From positions 1 to 64,000 of the forward strand of contig NZ_JALHLE010000004.1 in the NCBI RefSeq assembly GCF_022832385.1: 64,000 bases of DNA, given 5' to 3'. The number at the start of each line of letters is the position of its first letter. The first letter of the stretch is position 1. Origin of the DNA: Novosphingobium album (ex Hu et al. 2023) (GTDB lineage: Bacteria > Pseudomonadota > Alphaproteobacteria > Sphingomonadales > Sphingomonadaceae). Positions 10,754 to 20,575 of the stretch are shown here, in pieces. The translations under genes were made by a program, and so were the position numbers. The notes beneath the pieces were generated by a model that saw only the letters and a program-made list of their open reading frames with translations, was not told the DNA's origin and ran no database searches.

Positions 10754-11527
10754 TCATGTGCGCAAACGCCACCCGGTCTTGAAGATCCAGGCGATGAACG
10801 TCACGCAAATTGCGAGGAAAAACAACGTCAGGCCCAGCGAGACCCCGATCGACACATCCGAACTGCCATAGAACGTCCAGCGCAGGCCGTTGACCAGATA
10901 AACTACCGGATTGCCCATCGCCACCGAACGCCAGGGCTCGGGCAGAACCTGGATCGAATAGAATGTGCCCCCCAGAAATGTCAGCGGCATCAGGATCAGC
11001 ATAGGCACGATCGAAAGCTTCTCGAAACTGTCCGCCCATATTCCGAGAATGAATCCAAAGAGCGAGAAACTGGCCGAGACCAGGAGGATATAGCCGAATG
11101 CGTAGAACGGATGGGCTATAGTGTAGTCGACGAAGAAGCTGGCCGTACCAAGAATGATAGCGGCGAGAATCAGCGACTTTGTCGCCGCCGCCCCCACGAA
11201 ACCGGCCAGCGTCTCCGCCACGCCGACCGGCGCCGACAGCAGTTCGTAGATCGCGCCGGTGAAGCGCGGCATGTAGATACCGAAGCTGGCGTTGGACGTG
11301 CTTTCGCCCAGCAAGGTCAGCAGCAACAGGCCCGGCACGATGAAGGCGCCATAGTTCACACCCCCCATGCCGCCCTGCATCTGCCCGCCGATGGCTGCAC
11401 CGAAGACCACGAAATAGAGCGTCGTGGTCAGCACCGGCGCAAGGATCGACTGCATGGCCGTACGAAAGGCTCGCATGAGTTCCTGCTTGTAGATGGTCCA
11501 GGCGCTGCGTGCGTTGAACAGGCTCAT
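10754..11527 (-). CDS. ABC-2 type transporter permease
   Basis: 257 residues with about six hydrophobic segments and the ABC-2 signature region (FALSIVPMLILMPLTFLGGT-like: seen as LSIVPMLILMPLTFLGGTFY). It is the membrane partner of the ATPase whose stop overlaps its ATG (ATGA, 11524-11527). It belongs to the YadH/NodJ-like exporters; the substrate (polysaccharide, lipid or drug) cannot be read from sequence. Confidence 0.9.
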   Translation of the reverse strand: MSLFNARSAWTIYKQELMRAFRTAMQSILAPVLTTTLYFVVFGAAIGGQMQGGMGGVNYGAFIVPGLLLLTLLGESTSNASFGIYMPRFTGAIYELLSAPVGVAETLAGFVGAAATKSLILAAIILGTASFFVDYTIAHPFYAFGYILLVSASFSLFGFILGIWADSFEKLSIVPMLILMPLTFLGGTFYSIQVLPEPWRSVAMGNPVVYLVNGLRWTFYGSSDVSIGVSLGLTLFFLAICVTFIAWIFKTGWRLRT

Positions 11528-12465
11528 GCGGCGCCTCCTTCCAGCAGGTCGACGAAGATGTCCTCAAGGCTCGATTCGTGGATGTCGATGGCGGTGTAGT
11601 CGATACCCGCGCGGGTAAGCGCCTTGGTCAGTTCGGCAACTTCGGCCGATCCGCCGAGATCGCCTTCTCCGCCACCGCCACGGTAACATAGCACGGTGCT
11701 CTCCTCCGTCAGCGAAACGGGGAACGCGCCAAGCGCCTCCGGAATTTCATCCAGCGGCTGCGCCAGCGTGATCAGCGCCTCGGTCCGGCCGAGACGCTCC
11801 ATCATAGCCTGCTTGTCATCGACCATCAGGATATCACCCTTGTTGATGATGCCCACACGGTCGGCCATCTCCTCGGCTTCCTCGAGATAGTGGGTCGTCA
11901 GGATGATCGTGGTGCCACGCTCGCGCAGCAGCGCGATCTGACGCCACATGTCGCGCCGCAGTTCGACGTCGACGCCCGCCGTGGGCTCATCAAGGAAGAG
12001 CAGTTCGGGTTCATGAGCCAAGGCCTTGGCAATCAGCACACGCCGTTTCATGCCGCCGGACAGCGTGCGGATCTGCGCGTCGCGCTTGTCCCAAAGGCTC
12101 AGAGCCCGGAGGATTTCCTCGACCCTGGCCGGGTCCGGCGGCAGCCCGAACAGTCCCCGTGAATGATTGACGGCCCGCTCAACGCGCTCGAACATGTCGG
12201 TCGCGAGTTCCTGCGGGACAAGGCCGACACGGGCACGCAGGCGCCTCCAATGCTTACCCATGTCCTCACCAAACGCGTGGATCGTGCCCGAAGTCGGCCG
12301 CACCAGCCCGCACACGGCGCCGATGAGCGTCGTCTTGCCGGCGCCATTGGGTCCGAGCAGCGCGAAGATCTCGCCCTTGTTGATCGAAAGGTCCACGCCC
12401 TTGAGCGCGGTGAAGCCGCCTGCATACGTCTTGGTCAGGCCGCTGATTTGGAGAATGGTTTGCAT
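11524..12465 (-). CDS. ABC transporter ATP-binding protein (exporter, YadG type)
   Basis: 313 residues from the ATG at 12465. Walker [11 protein letters not shown] (about 42-51), the signature LSGGMKRRV (about 145), Walker [13 protein letters not shown] and the H-loop TTHYLEEAE are intact, followed by a ~90-residue C-terminal extension typical of DrrA/YadG-type exporters. It is translationally coupled to the permease by a 4-base overlap. Confidence 0.92.
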   Translation of the reverse strand: MQTILQISGLTKTYAGGFTALKGVDLSINKGEIFALLGPNGAGKTTLIGAVCGLVRPTSGTIHAFGEDMGKHWRRLRARVGLVPQELATDMFERVERAVNHSRGLFGLPPDPARVEEILRALSLWDKRDAQIRTLSGGMKRRVLIAKALAHEPELLFLDEPTAGVDVELRRDMWRQIALLRERGTTIILTTHYLEEAEEMADRVGIINKGDILMVDDKQAMMERLGRTEALITLAQPLDEIPEALGAFPVSLTEESTVLCYRGGGGEGDLGGSAEVAELTKALTRAGIDYTAIDIHESSLEDIFVDLLEGGAA

Positions 12466-12521
12466 AGCCCATAGATGCGCGAGCAAGGCTGCGGTTCCAA
12501 GACCCTTTGTCCAAAGAACAA

Positions 12522-13550
12522 CTAGGGCAGCAACAAGCTGGAATCGCCGTAGGAATAGAACCGGTACCCGCTTGCGATCGCGTGTGAATAGACCGCCTGC
12601 ATCCGCTCGCGCCCCATCAGCGCCGAAACGAGCATAAACAGGGTCGACTTGGGCAGGTGGAAATTGGTCATCAGCCCGTCGATGGCCTTGAAGCGATAGC
12701 CCGGCGTGATGAAGATCGAGGTGTCGCCTTCGAACGGGCGGATCACGCCATCTTCGCCCGCCGCGCTTTCGAGCAGCCGCAGCGATGTCGTGCCGACCGC
12801 GATCAGCCGGCCGCCATTGGCACGAACCGCATTGAGGCGCTCTGCCGTTTCCGCATCGATGTGGCCCCATTCGGCATGCATGCGGTGATCGTCGGTGTCG
12901 TCTGCCTTTACCGGAAGAAACGTGCCCGCGCCGACGTGCAGCGTCAGCGTTTCCCGCGCAATTTTCGCCGCATCCAGTCGATCCACCAGTTCCGGTGTGA
13001 AGTGCAGCGCCGCTGTCGGTGCCGCCACGGCGCCTTTCTCGCGCGCGAACATGGTCTGGTAATCGCTCGCGTCGGCTTCGTCGGTCTCGCGCTTGCCAGC
13101 AATATAGGGCGGCAAAGGCATCCGCCCGGCCCGTTCGAGCAGTACTTCGACCGGTTCTTCGCCCTCAAAGAGCAAAGTCCAGCTGCCGTCTTCGTGGCGC
13201 TGCTCCGCAAGAGCGGTGACATCCGCCGGAAAGGTAATGCGATCACCGGGCTTGAGGCGCTTGGCGTTGCGCACGAAGGCCTGCCAGCGCCGCAGATCGA
13301 TCCGCTTGTGCAAGGTGGCCCCGATCCGTGCCTCGCCCCGCTTGCCCTCAAGCTGCGCCGGGACCACGCGCGTATCATTGAAGACCAGTACGTCACCCTC
13401 GCGCAGCAGATCCGGAAGGTCGCGCACGTGACGGTCCGCGAAAGCCGCATCACCCGCGACCACCAGCATCCGCGCGGCATCGCGCGGCCGGGCCGGACGC
13501 AGGGCAATGCATTCGGGCGGCAAATCAAAATCGAACAGGTCAACACGCAT
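12522..13550 (-). CDS. queA: S-adenosylmethionine:tRNA ribosyltransferase-isomerase
   Basis: 342 residues, full length. QueA transfers and rearranges the ribosyl part of SAM onto preQ1-tRNA to give epoxyqueuosine. Family motifs are the N-terminal [20 protein letters not shown], the [12 protein letters not shown] segment and the C-terminal [20 protein letters not shown]. With tgt it covers the tRNA-bound steps of queuosine synthesis. Confidence 0.96.
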   Translation of the reverse strand: MRVDLFDFDLPPECIALRPARPRDAARMLVVAGDAAFADRHVRDLPDLLREGDVLVFNDTRVVPAQLEGKRGEARIGATLHKRIDLRRWQAFVRNAKRLKPGDRITFPADVTALAEQRHEDGSWTLLFEGEEPVEVLLERAGRMPLPPYIAGKRETDEADASDYQTMFAREKGAVAAPTAALHFTPELVDRLDAAKIARETLTLHVGAGTFLPVKADDTDDHRMHAEWGHIDAETAERLNAVRANGGRLIAVGTTSLRLLESAAGEDGVIRPFEGDTSIFITPGYRFKAIDGLMTNFHLPKSTLFMLVSALMGRERMQAVYSHAIASGYRFYSYGDSSLLLP

Positions 13551-13631
13551 GGCGCGGCGCGCTAGACGAGCAGGCGCGCTTCGACAAGGTCCGCAATACC
13601 GGCCCGGCTCAGCCTGAGCGGGCCGAAAGGA

Positions 13632-14312
13632 TCAATTCGACTTGGAATTGCTCAGCTGATCAGCGGTAATCGGCGTGGATGCAGCCTGCATCGCGGCGAA
13701 ATCCGGTGGAGGCAGCTGCTGTGATGCCAGCGAAGCCTGGACGATCTTCGTGGGATGCTCGGGCGGCTCGCCGCGCTGAATCTTGTCGACATATTCCATG
13801 CCTGAGATCACGCGGCCGAACACGGTGTACTTCCGGTCAAGCGCGAAGCGCGGGTAGAAAACGATGAAGAACTGGCTGTTCGCGCTGTCCGGATCATTGG
13901 TGCGCGCCATCGAAACGGTGCCGCGCAAGTGCGGCATCGAATTGAACTCGGCCTTGAGGTCCGGCAGATCCGAACCACCCTGTCCCGTGCCGGTCGGGTC
14001 CCCGGTCTGCGCCATGAACCCGTCGATCACGCGGTGGAATATCTGGCCATTGTAGAAGCCCTGCTTCGCCAGCGACTCGATCCGCTCGACATGATGCGGC
14101 GCCCATGCCGGCATCAGGCGGATCACCACGCGGCCGCCGTCCGACAGGTCGAGATTGAGCACGTTGTCGGGATCGTGCGTGGGATCGGGATCGACGAAGG
14201 TGGGCAACGCCACCGGAGCCGGAGTGACCGGTTCCTTTTTCTTCGCGATCGCGGGAGAGGCAACGAGCGCAACGCCCATCATCAATGTGGTCAGCGGCAG
14301 GCGAAACTTCAT
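13632..14312 (-). CDS. Secreted cyclophilin-type peptidyl-prolyl cis-trans isomerase
   Basis: 226 residues. The start at 14312 gives a signal peptide (KFRLPLTTLMMGVALVASPA). The cyclophilin fold is clear: FYNGQIFHRVIDGFMAQTGD holds the catalytic Arg, followed by GTVSMARTNDPDSANSQFFI with the Gln/Phe residues of the proline pocket. Predicted periplasmic foldase. The C-terminal ~40 residues (QLPPPDFAAMQAAS onward) form a low-complexity tail. It lies between coaD and queA in the reverse run. Confidence 0.92.
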   Translation of the reverse strand: MKFRLPLTTLMMGVALVASPAIAKKKEPVTPAPVALPTFVDPDPTHDPDNVLNLDLSDGGRVVIRLMPAWAPHHVERIESLAKQGFYNGQIFHRVIDGFMAQTGDPTGTGQGGSDLPDLKAEFNSMPHLRGTVSMARTNDPDSANSQFFIVFYPRFALDRKYTVFGRVISGMEYVDKIQRGEPPEHPTKIVQASLASQQLPPPDFAAMQAASTPITADQLSNSKSN

Positions 14313-14411
14313 CGAATACTCACAAACAGGTCCGATCATGCCATGGCGGATAAAGCCCGGCCGCTGTCGGCACAATGAATGATTTTGGGGAAGATCAGGG
14401 CTGCGCCCCGT

Positions 14412-14933
14412 TCAGTAGTCCCCCTGAAGACCGTTGGCGGCGATACGGGCCACGACATCCTCGCGTACGGCGGGGCTGACGAATTTCGCGATATCGCCGC
14501 CAAACAGGGCTATTTCCTTGACCAGCTTGGACGCAATGGGCTGCAGACTGACGTCTGCCATGAGGAACACCGTCTCGATGTTCGGGTTGAGCTGCTGGTT
14601 CATCCCGGCCATCTGGTATTCGTATTCGAAGTCCGCCACGGCGCGCAAGCCACGCACGATCACGCTCGCACCCTGCTTCTGGGCAAACTTCATCAGCAGC
14701 GCGTTGAAGCCGACCACTTCGACATTGCTGATGCCCATCGCCGCCACTTCACGCTCAACCATGGCCATGCGCTCTTCAGCTGTGAACAGCGGATTCTTGG
14801 ACATGTTGGTGGTGACGCCAATGATCAGCTTGTCGACCAGCTTGGCTCCGCGCCGGATGATGTCGGCGTGGCCGAGCGTAAGAGGATCGAACGTGCCTGG
14901 ATAGACACCGATCCGTTCGCTGACCGTCATCAA
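14412..14933 (-). CDS. coaD: Phosphopantetheine adenylyltransferase
   Basis: 173 residues. It transfers AMP to 4'-phosphopantetheine, the penultimate step of coenzyme A synthesis. GVYPGTFDPLTLGHADIIRR contains the TxGH nucleotide motif; VIVRGLRAVADFEYEYQM and SKLVKEIALFGGD are also diagnostic. Its ATG overlaps the ispA stop by 4 bases. The start may be the second Met. panB, earlier in the CoA route, is elsewhere in this window (38116). Confidence 0.95.
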   Translation of the reverse strand: MMTVSERIGVYPGTFDPLTLGHADIIRRGAKLVDKLIIGVTTNMSKNPLFTAEERMAMVEREVAAMGISNVEVVGFNALLMKFAQKQGASVIVRGLRAVADFEYEYQMAGMNQQLNPNIETVFLMADVSLQPIASKLVKEIALFGGDIAKFVSPAVREDVVARIAANGLQGDY

Positions 14934-15838
14934 TGATCCCTCTCGACGATATAGCGCGCGACCGCACGCAGAAGATCGGCCTCGCGGCCATGCTGGGCAA
15001 GATGCTCGACTGCCTGTTCAACCAGCATGCGCGCCTGTTCGCGCGCACGTTCAGGGCCGAGCAGCGAGACGAATGTCTGCTTGCCGGCGACGGCATCCTT
15101 GCCGACGGCCTTTCCGGCCACCGCTGCATCGCCTTCATGATCGATGAGATCGTCGGTGATCTGGAAGGCCAGACCGATATCGCGTGCATAGCCGCGCAAA
15201 TGCGTGCGGCCTTCTGGCGCGACCCGTCCGAGGACCGCACCCATCTCCACCGCCGCGCCCAGCAGGGCACCGGTCTTGAGCTGCTGCAACCGGGTAACGG
15301 TCTGCAGATCGAACTCGCTGGTCTCTGCAACGAGGTCCATCATCTGGCCGCCGGCCATGCCGCGCGCGCCGCTGGCCTGCCCCAGCGTCTGGACCAGTTC
15401 GATGCGCGTGAACGGGTCAGCGCTCGTCGCCGGATCGGACAGCACCTCGAACGCGAAGGCATGGAGCGAATCGCCTGCCAGAACCGCGGTGGCATCATCG
15501 AACGCCAGATGCACGGTGGGCTTTCCGTGGCGCAGGGCATCATTGTCCATGCACGGCAGATCGTCGTGGATCAGCGAATAGACATGGATCGCCTCGATCG
15601 CGACACCGGCCCGCACTGCCGCCTCGCGTTGCACGCCATACATGTTGGCGACCGCCGTCAGCAGCAGCGGCCGCAGCCGCTTGCCGCCGCCAATCGCGGC
15701 ATAGCGCATGGCTTCGATCAGCCGTGCGCGGGCATCATCCGGAACAGGAAGAAGCGCGTCAAACGCATCGTCGATTTCGCTGGCGATGCGCGCCAGTCCT
15801 TCAGCCAGCACCATGTCTGTGACGCCCGGCGCGCTCAC
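14930..15838 (-). CDS. ispA: Polyprenyl (farnesyl) diphosphate synthase
   Basis: 302 residues. Both Asp-rich magnesium-binding motifs are present: LIHDDLPCMDND (FARM) and QITDDLIDHEGD (SARM). The short-chain type gives FPP, feeding carotenoid, quinone and hopanoid synthesis. It lies 3 bases after xseB and overlaps coaD, the common xseB-ispA arrangement. Product chain length (C15 or C20) is inferred. Confidence 0.93.
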   Translation of the reverse strand: MSAPGVTDMVLAEGLARIASEIDDAFDALLPVPDDARARLIEAMRYAAIGGGKRLRPLLLTAVANMYGVQREAAVRAGVAIEAIHVYSLIHDDLPCMDNDALRHGKPTVHLAFDDATAVLAGDSLHAFAFEVLSDPATSADPFTRIELVQTLGQASGARGMAGGQMMDLVAETSEFDLQTVTRLQQLKTGALLGAAVEMGAVLGRVAPEGRTHLRGYARDIGLAFQITDDLIDHEGDAAVAGKAVGKDAVAGKQTFVSLLGPERAREQARMLVEQAVEHLAQHGREADLLRAVARYIVERDH

Positions 15839-15841
15839 GGC

Positions 15842-16096
15842 TCAGCGCTCCGCCGCATCGAACGGCTGCGTGCCAGCAGCCGCGCCATCGGGACCGGTCA
15901 CGATCCGTTCGATGCGGGCCTGCGCGGCGTCGAGCCGCTTCTGGCAATGCTGACGCAGTTTCTCGCCCTTTTCGTAAAGCGAGATCGAATCCTCAAGCGG
16001 CACGTCCCCGCTCTCGAGCTGGCGCACGATGGTTTCAAGGGCACGCAGAGCATCTTCGAAGCTCAGCTCTGCGATCTCTTCGGTCTCTCCGGTCAT
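15842..16096 (-). CDS. xseB: Exodeoxyribonuclease VII small subunit
   Basis: 84 residues from the ATG at 16096. The family helix-pair signature LSFEDALRALETIVRQLESG and ISLYEKGEKLRQHCQKRLD is clear. It binds XseA, which is not in this window. It is the first gene of the reverse run and divergent from purL across 140 bases. Confidence 0.93.
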   Translation of the reverse strand: MTGETEEIAELSFEDALRALETIVRQLESGDVPLEDSISLYEKGEKLRQHCQKRLDAAQARIERIVTGPDGAAAGTQPFDAAER

Positions 16097-16236
16097 GCCG
16101 CAGCAATGGCGGCACCGCCGGGCACGGTCAAGGTGGGAACCGGAGAATTCCGGGATCCCCCGGAAATCGGACACGAACGTGCGAACTCGCTGCAGCGGGC
16201 TAGCGCATACGACAGGACGGGGCTAAGGCGCGACGC

Positions 16237-18396
16237 ATGAGCGGAATCACCCCTGACGTCGTCGAGGCGCATGGCCTCAACCCCGAAGAATACGAGCGCG
16301 TGCTGCATGCGCTGGGCCGCGAGCCCAACCTCGTCGAGCTCGGCATCTTCTCTGTCATGTGGTCGGAGCATTGCTCGTACAAGTCGAGCCGCTTCCACCT
16401 GAAGAAACTGCCGACCGAGGCGCCCTGGGTCATCTGCGGCCCCGGCGAGAATGCCGGCGTTATCGACATCGGCGACGGACAGGCTGCTATCTTCAAGATG
16501 GAGAGCCACAACCACCCCAGCTACATCGAGCCCTATCAGGGCGCGGCGACGGGCGTGGGCGGCATCCTGCGCGACGTCTTCACGATGGGCGCGCGCCCCG
16601 TTGCCAACATGAACGCGCTGCGCTTCGGCCGTCCGGACCACCCCAAGATGAAGCACCTCGTGCAGGGCGTCGTCGCGGGCATTGGCGGCTACGGCAATTG
16701 CGTGGGCGTGCCCACCGTCGGCGGCGAGACGAACTTCCACAAGGCCTATGACGGCAACATCCTCGTCAACGCGATGACCGTGGGCGTGGCCGATACCGAC
16801 AAGATTTTCTACTGCGCCGCCACCGGCCTCGGGAACCCGATTGTCTATGTCGGTTCGAAGACCGGCCGCGACGGCATCCATGGCGCCACCATGGCCTCGG
16901 CCGACTTTGACGAGAACTCGGACGAGAAGCGCCCGACCGTGCAGGTGGGCGACCCCTTCACTGAAAAGCTGCTGATCGAAGCCTGCCTCGAACTGATGGC
17001 GACCGACGCCATCGTCGCCATTCAGGATATGGGCGCCGCGGGGCTCACCTCGTCTTCGGTTGAAATGGCCAGCAAGGGCGGCGCCGGCATCCGCCTCGAC
17101 ATGAACAAGGTGCCGTGCCGCGAAGAGGCGATGACGCCTTACGAGATGATGCTGTCCGAGAGCCAGGAACGCATGCTCATGGTGCTGAAGCCGGGCAAGG
17201 AAGCCATGGCCGAAGCCATCTTCCGGAAGTGGGAACTGGACTTCGCCGTGATCGGCGAAGTGACCGACACCGGCCACATGGTGCTGGAATTCAACGGCGA
17301 GGTCGTCTGCGACATCCCGCTGGGCCCGCTGGCCGACGATGCGCCGGAATACGAGCGCCCCTACGTCTCGCCTGAGGAATACAAGGCATTGGCCGCCGTT
17401 CCCGCGCTCGGCGATGTGCCGGAAAGCACCGACATCGGCGCGGACCTCGTCAAGCTGATGGGCTGCGCGGATCTCGCCTCGCGCAAGTGGATCTGGGAAC
17501 AGTACGACAGCCAGGTCGGCGCGGACACGATGCAGAAGTCAGGCGGTGACGCCGCAGTGGTCCGCGTCCACGGCACGCAGAAGGCGCTTGCGATCAGCAC
17601 CGATTGCAGCCCGCGTTACTGCTACGCCGATCCCTATGAAGGCGGCAAGCAGGCGGTCGCGGAGACCTACCGCAACATCAGCGCGGTCGGCGGACTGCCG
17701 CTGGCGATCACCAACTGCCTCAACTTCGCCAATCCGCAGCGTCCGCAGATCATGGCCCAAATCGTCGGCTGCCTGAACGGCATGGGCGATGCTTGCCGTG
17801 CGCTCGACTACCCGATCGTGAGCGGCAACGTCTCGCTCTACAACGAATCGAAGGCAACCGGTGGCGGCTCGGCGATCCTGCCGACCCCGGCCATCGGCGG
17901 CGTCGGCCTGCTAAACGATCACGACAAGATGGCGACTATCGCGTTCAAGAACGACGGCGACGAGGTGTTTCTGCTCGGCGGCAATGGCACGCACCTCGGC
18001 CAGTCGCTGTGGCTGCGCGAAATCGCGGGCCGTGAGGCAGGCGATGCCCCCGCAGTCGATCTCAAGGCCGAGGCTGCCCACGGCGCCGCCGTACGTGGCT
18101 GGATCGGCCAAGGCAAAGTTACCGCCGTCCACGACGTCAGCGACGGTGGCCTGCTGGTGACACTCGCCGAAATGGCATTGGCCAGCGGCAAGGGCTGCAC
18201 GCTCGATAAGCCGCTCACCACCGCCGAAGCTTTCGGCGAAGACCAGAGCCGCTATGTTGTGACCGCTCCCGCAGGCACAGCGCTGCCGGGCGCCGTCAAG
18301 ATCGGCTCGGTCGGTGGCTCCACTGTTGGAGGCGTTGAAGTTGCCGCGCTGCGCGAAGCCAACGAGGCATTCTTCAAGGACTGGATGGAAGCCTGA
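16237..18396 (+). CDS. purL: Phosphoribosylformylglycinamidine synthase subunit PurL
   Basis: 719 residues, the small-type PurL that works with PurS and PurQ. It makes FGAM from FGAR, ATP and glutamine-derived ammonia in purine synthesis. The motifs [18 protein letters not shown], the ATP/Mg segment [20 protein letters not shown] and [16 protein letters not shown] [15 protein letters not shown] are intact. A two-sided hairpin follows and separates it from the convergent serB. Confidence 0.96.
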   Translation: MSGITPDVVEAHGLNPEEYERVLHALGREPNLVELGIFSVMWSEHCSYKSSRFHLKKLPTEAPWVICGPGENAGVIDIGDGQAAIFKMESHNHPSYIEPYQGAATGVGGILRDVFTMGARPVANMNALRFGRPDHPKMKHLVQGVVAGIGGYGNCVGVPTVGGETNFHKAYDGNILVNAMTVGVADTDKIFYCAATGLGNPIVYVGSKTGRDGIHGATMASADFDENSDEKRPTVQVGDPFTEKLLIEACLELMATDAIVAIQDMGAAGLTSSSVEMASKGGAGIRLDMNKVPCREEAMTPYEMMLSESQERMLMVLKPGKEAMAEAIFRKWELDFAVIGEVTDTGHMVLEFNGEVVCDIPLGPLADDAPEYERPYVSPEEYKALAAVPALGDVPESTDIGADLVKLMGCADLASRKWIWEQYDSQVGADTMQKSGGDAAVVRVHGTQKALAISTDCSPRYCYADPYEGGKQAVAETYRNISAVGGLPLAITNCLNFANPQRPQIMAQIVGCLNGMGDACRALDYPIVSGNVSLYNESKATGGGSAILPTPAIGGVGLLNDHDKMATIAFKNDGDEVFLLGGNGTHLGQSLWLREIAGREAGDAPAVDLKAEAAHGAAVRGWIGQGKVTAVHDVSDGGLLVTLAEMALASGKGCTLDKPLTTAEAFGEDQSRYVVTAPAGTALPGAVKIGSVGGSTVGGVEVAALREANEAFFKDWMEA

Positions 18397-18423
18397 TCGC
18401 TTACTGACAGTTCAGACGTATTT

Positions 18424-18456
18424 ACCGCCCCCTTGCCCGTCAGGCTTGGGGGCGGT
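18424..18456 (+). terminator. Hairpin terminator shared by purL and serB
   Basis: ACCGCCCCC pairs with GGGGGCGGT (9 bp), with an internal loop and an inner GCC/GGC pair, between two convergent genes. The T-tract is weak (TTTCGT), so termination efficiency is uncertain. Confidence 0.6.
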
Positions 18457-18462
18457 TTCGTA

Positions 18463-19347
18463 TCAGCCCTGCACCCAGTCCTTCTCGGGAATGCCGAGCA
18501 GGCGCAACACGCTCGTCAGGTCGCCGCGATCGATCCAGCCATTGGCAGCCGCACGGGCCTTGGGCTTGGCACGGTAGGCGATGCCGTAAGTCGCGGCCTG
18601 CAGCATCGGAATATCGTTGGCGCCGTCACCGGTCGCAAGGCTGGTCGCCCCTTCCGGCTCCTCTGCCATCAGCGAATCCAGCGTCGCCTTCTTCACCGAG
18701 CTGTCGACGATCCCGCCGACCAGCCCGCCGGTCAGCTTGCGGCCCGATACTTCGAGCCGGTTGCCGACGACCTGCTCGAAACCCAGCCATTCGGCGACGG
18801 GATCGGCGAAGTGATGGAAGCCGCCTGTTACCAGCACGGTGCGGCATCCCAGCTTCTTGAGCGTCTCAACGAGGACCTTGGCTCCGGCCATCGGACGGAT
18901 ACGGCCCGTCAGGCACTGGTCGATCGCATCGATCGAAAGCCCTTCCAAAAGCCCGACGCGCTCACGCAGTGCCTGTTCGAAGTCGAGTTCGCCCTGCATC
19001 GCGCGCTCGGTGATGGCCGCGATCCGGTCCTTCAGCCCTGCGAAATCGCCCAGTTCGTCGATACATTCCTGACCGATCATGGTCGAATCCATGTCCGAGA
19101 TGAACACTTGCGGGACCGCCGGCTCGTCGGCACAGACAAGGCCGTCACTGGGGGCAAAATGTGCGTCCAGCCCGGCACGCAGCGCTGCCGCATCATCATC
19201 AGGGGAGTCGATTTCCATCGTCTGCCCGCAGAAATCGAGCATCGAGGCCGAGGCGATCCGCACGCCCGATTGGGCCATGTCCGCTTTCGCGGCTTCGAGC
19301 CGGGTCGAAAGATGATCCGGTTCTGCTATCAGGCGGGCAATGAGCAC
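18463..19347 (-). CDS. serB: Phosphoserine phosphatase
   Basis: 294 residues from a GTG at 19347, chosen because the SerB N terminus LIARLIAEPDHL follows at once. The first ~85 residues form the ACT-like region. The HAD domain starts at FISDMDSTMIGQECIDEL (nucleophile Asp), with VTGGFHHFADPVAEWLG and ATGDGANDIPML downstream. It catalyses the last step of serine synthesis. Its 5' end overlaps the 5' end of miaA by 8 bases in head-to-head orientation, so each promoter must lie inside the other gene. Confidence 0.93.
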   Translation of the reverse strand: MLIARLIAEPDHLSTRLEAAKADMAQSGVRIASASMLDFCGQTMEIDSPDDDAAALRAGLDAHFAPSDGLVCADEPAVPQVFISDMDSTMIGQECIDELGDFAGLKDRIAAITERAMQGELDFEQALRERVGLLEGLSIDAIDQCLTGRIRPMAGAKVLVETLKKLGCRTVLVTGGFHHFADPVAEWLGFEQVVGNRLEVSGRKLTGGLVGGIVDSSVKKATLDSLMAEEPEGATSLATGDGANDIPMLQAATYGIAYRAKPKARAAANGWIDRGDLTSVLRLLGIPEKDWVQG

Positions 19348-20326
19348 TGCGAATTCCCTTGATGCGTCATATGATATCGAAGCCGGAGACCGGCCGCCGC
19401 TGGCGCTCATTGCAGGGCCGACCGCCAGCGGCAAGAGCGATTGTGCGGTCATGCTCGCGCAGGAACTGGAAAGGCGCGGTCGCCGGACGGTCATCGTCAA
19501 TGCCGACAGTTCGCAGGTCTATGCCGACCTGACGATCCTGAGCGCACGCCCGACTGAAGACGAGATGGGCGGCATCGAACACCGCCTGTTCGGGGCGTGG
19601 GATGGGGCGCAGAGCTGTTCCGCCGCCGACTGGGCCCGCGTGGCGCGGGATACGATCGCCGATGTCCATGCCGAAGGCGCAGTGCCGATCCTCGTGGGCG
19701 GAACAGGCCTTTATATACGCACCCTGCTCGATGGCATTGCGCCGGTGCCGCCGATCGACCCACACGTTCGCGATGAGGTGCGCGCCCTGCGCGTCGAACA
19801 AGCCTTTGCCGCACTGCAGGCCGAAGATCCGGATCGGGCCGCCCGTCTTGCCCCCGCCGACACCACTCGCATCGCGCGCGCATTGGAAGTCGTACGCTCC
19901 ACCGGCAAGCCGCTTGCCCACTGGCAGGCGATGACTACCGGCGGAATCGGCGATGCCGTCACGCTCTTTCCCGCCATCCTGCTGCCCGAGCGGCAGGCGC
20001 TCTATGAGCGCTGCGACTTGCGCTTTGCCCGCATGATCGAGCGCGGCGCGATGGCGGAAGTGCAAGTCCTGCTCGCACGGCGACTCGACCCGGCGCTTCC
20101 CGTGATGCGCGCCATCGGCGTGCCCGAACTGGCCGGAGTCGTTACCGGATCGTGGTCTCTGGACGATGCCATCATGCGCGGATCGCAGGCCACGCGCAAT
20201 TATGCGAAGCGCCAATACACCTGGTTACGCCACCAACCGCCTCCGGAGTGGCCTCGCGTTGAATTTCAAAATTACCATAATGTCGGCGTTATTGATATTT
20301 TATTTCCTATTTTTGGGTTGACGTGA
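19340..20326 (+). CDS. miaA: tRNA dimethylallyltransferase
   Basis: 328 residues. It adds the dimethylallyl group to A37 of UNN-reading tRNAs. P-loop LIAGPTASGKSDCAV, VNADSSQVYADL, VGGTGLYIRTLL and RNYAKRQYTWLRHQPPPEW are diagnostic. The ATG at 19340 is the only usable in-frame start before the P-loop. The last ~22 codons after PPPEWPRVEF are strikingly AT-rich (NYHNVGVIDILFPIFGLT) and run into the ilvB promoter region, unlike the GC-rich body of the gene. Confidence 0.93.
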   Translation: MSTANSLDASYDIEAGDRPPLALIAGPTASGKSDCAVMLAQELERRGRRTVIVNADSSQVYADLTILSARPTEDEMGGIEHRLFGAWDGAQSCSAADWARVARDTIADVHAEGAVPILVGGTGLYIRTLLDGIAPVPPIDPHVRDEVRALRVEQAFAALQAEDPDRAARLAPADTTRIARALEVVRSTGKPLAHWQAMTTGGIGDAVTLFPAILLPERQALYERCDLRFARMIERGAMAEVQVLLARRLDPALPVMRAIGVPELAGVVTGSWSLDDAIMRGSQATRNYAKRQYTWLRHQPPPEWPRVEFQNYHNVGVIDILFPIFGLT

Positions 20327-20346
20327 CAGATAGCATCACATAAAGC
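20318..20346 (+). promoter_or_regulatory. Candidate ilvB promoter
   Basis: TTGACG (20318-20323), a 17-base spacer and TAAAGC (20341-20346), preceded by an AT-rich tract (about 20262-20316) that could act as an UP element. It overlaps the end of miaA. Confidence 0.45.
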
Positions 20347-20390
20347 GCCCCAACAGCCTGCTGATGGAAGTATTGCAGGGAGGAGAGGTT

Positions 20391-20429
20391 GACCCGGTAC
20401 GGCCATTGTCGTGCCGGGTCGGTTTCTTT
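20391..20429 (+). terminator. Terminator-like hairpin in the ilvB leader (miaA terminator or attenuator)
   Basis: An 11-bp stem (20391-20401 with 20410-20420, one wobble pair) followed by GGTTTCTTT. It lies about 40 bases after the candidate promoter and 147 bases before the ilvB start, so it could terminate miaA readthrough or attenuate ilvB. No Ile/Val/Leu-rich leader peptide was found here. Confidence 0.55.
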
Positions 20430-20575
20430 AGAAGGCGCAAGACCTCGCGAAACGCTTGTTTCCGGGGGCAGTCCCACTATGGATGCGCGCTTTCGAATGG
20501 AGCCCGGGCAATCGGGCCTGCATCGATTCGAGACGGCTCGCACCAAACGGGCCAAACTTGATAAAGGAATGTGTT

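Noticed and set aside
20262..20326. Possible frameshift at the end of miaA explaining its AT-rich tail
   Set aside because: The frame runs through the conserved end (RHQPPPEW) and the tail is short; a promoter overlapping the end explains the base composition.
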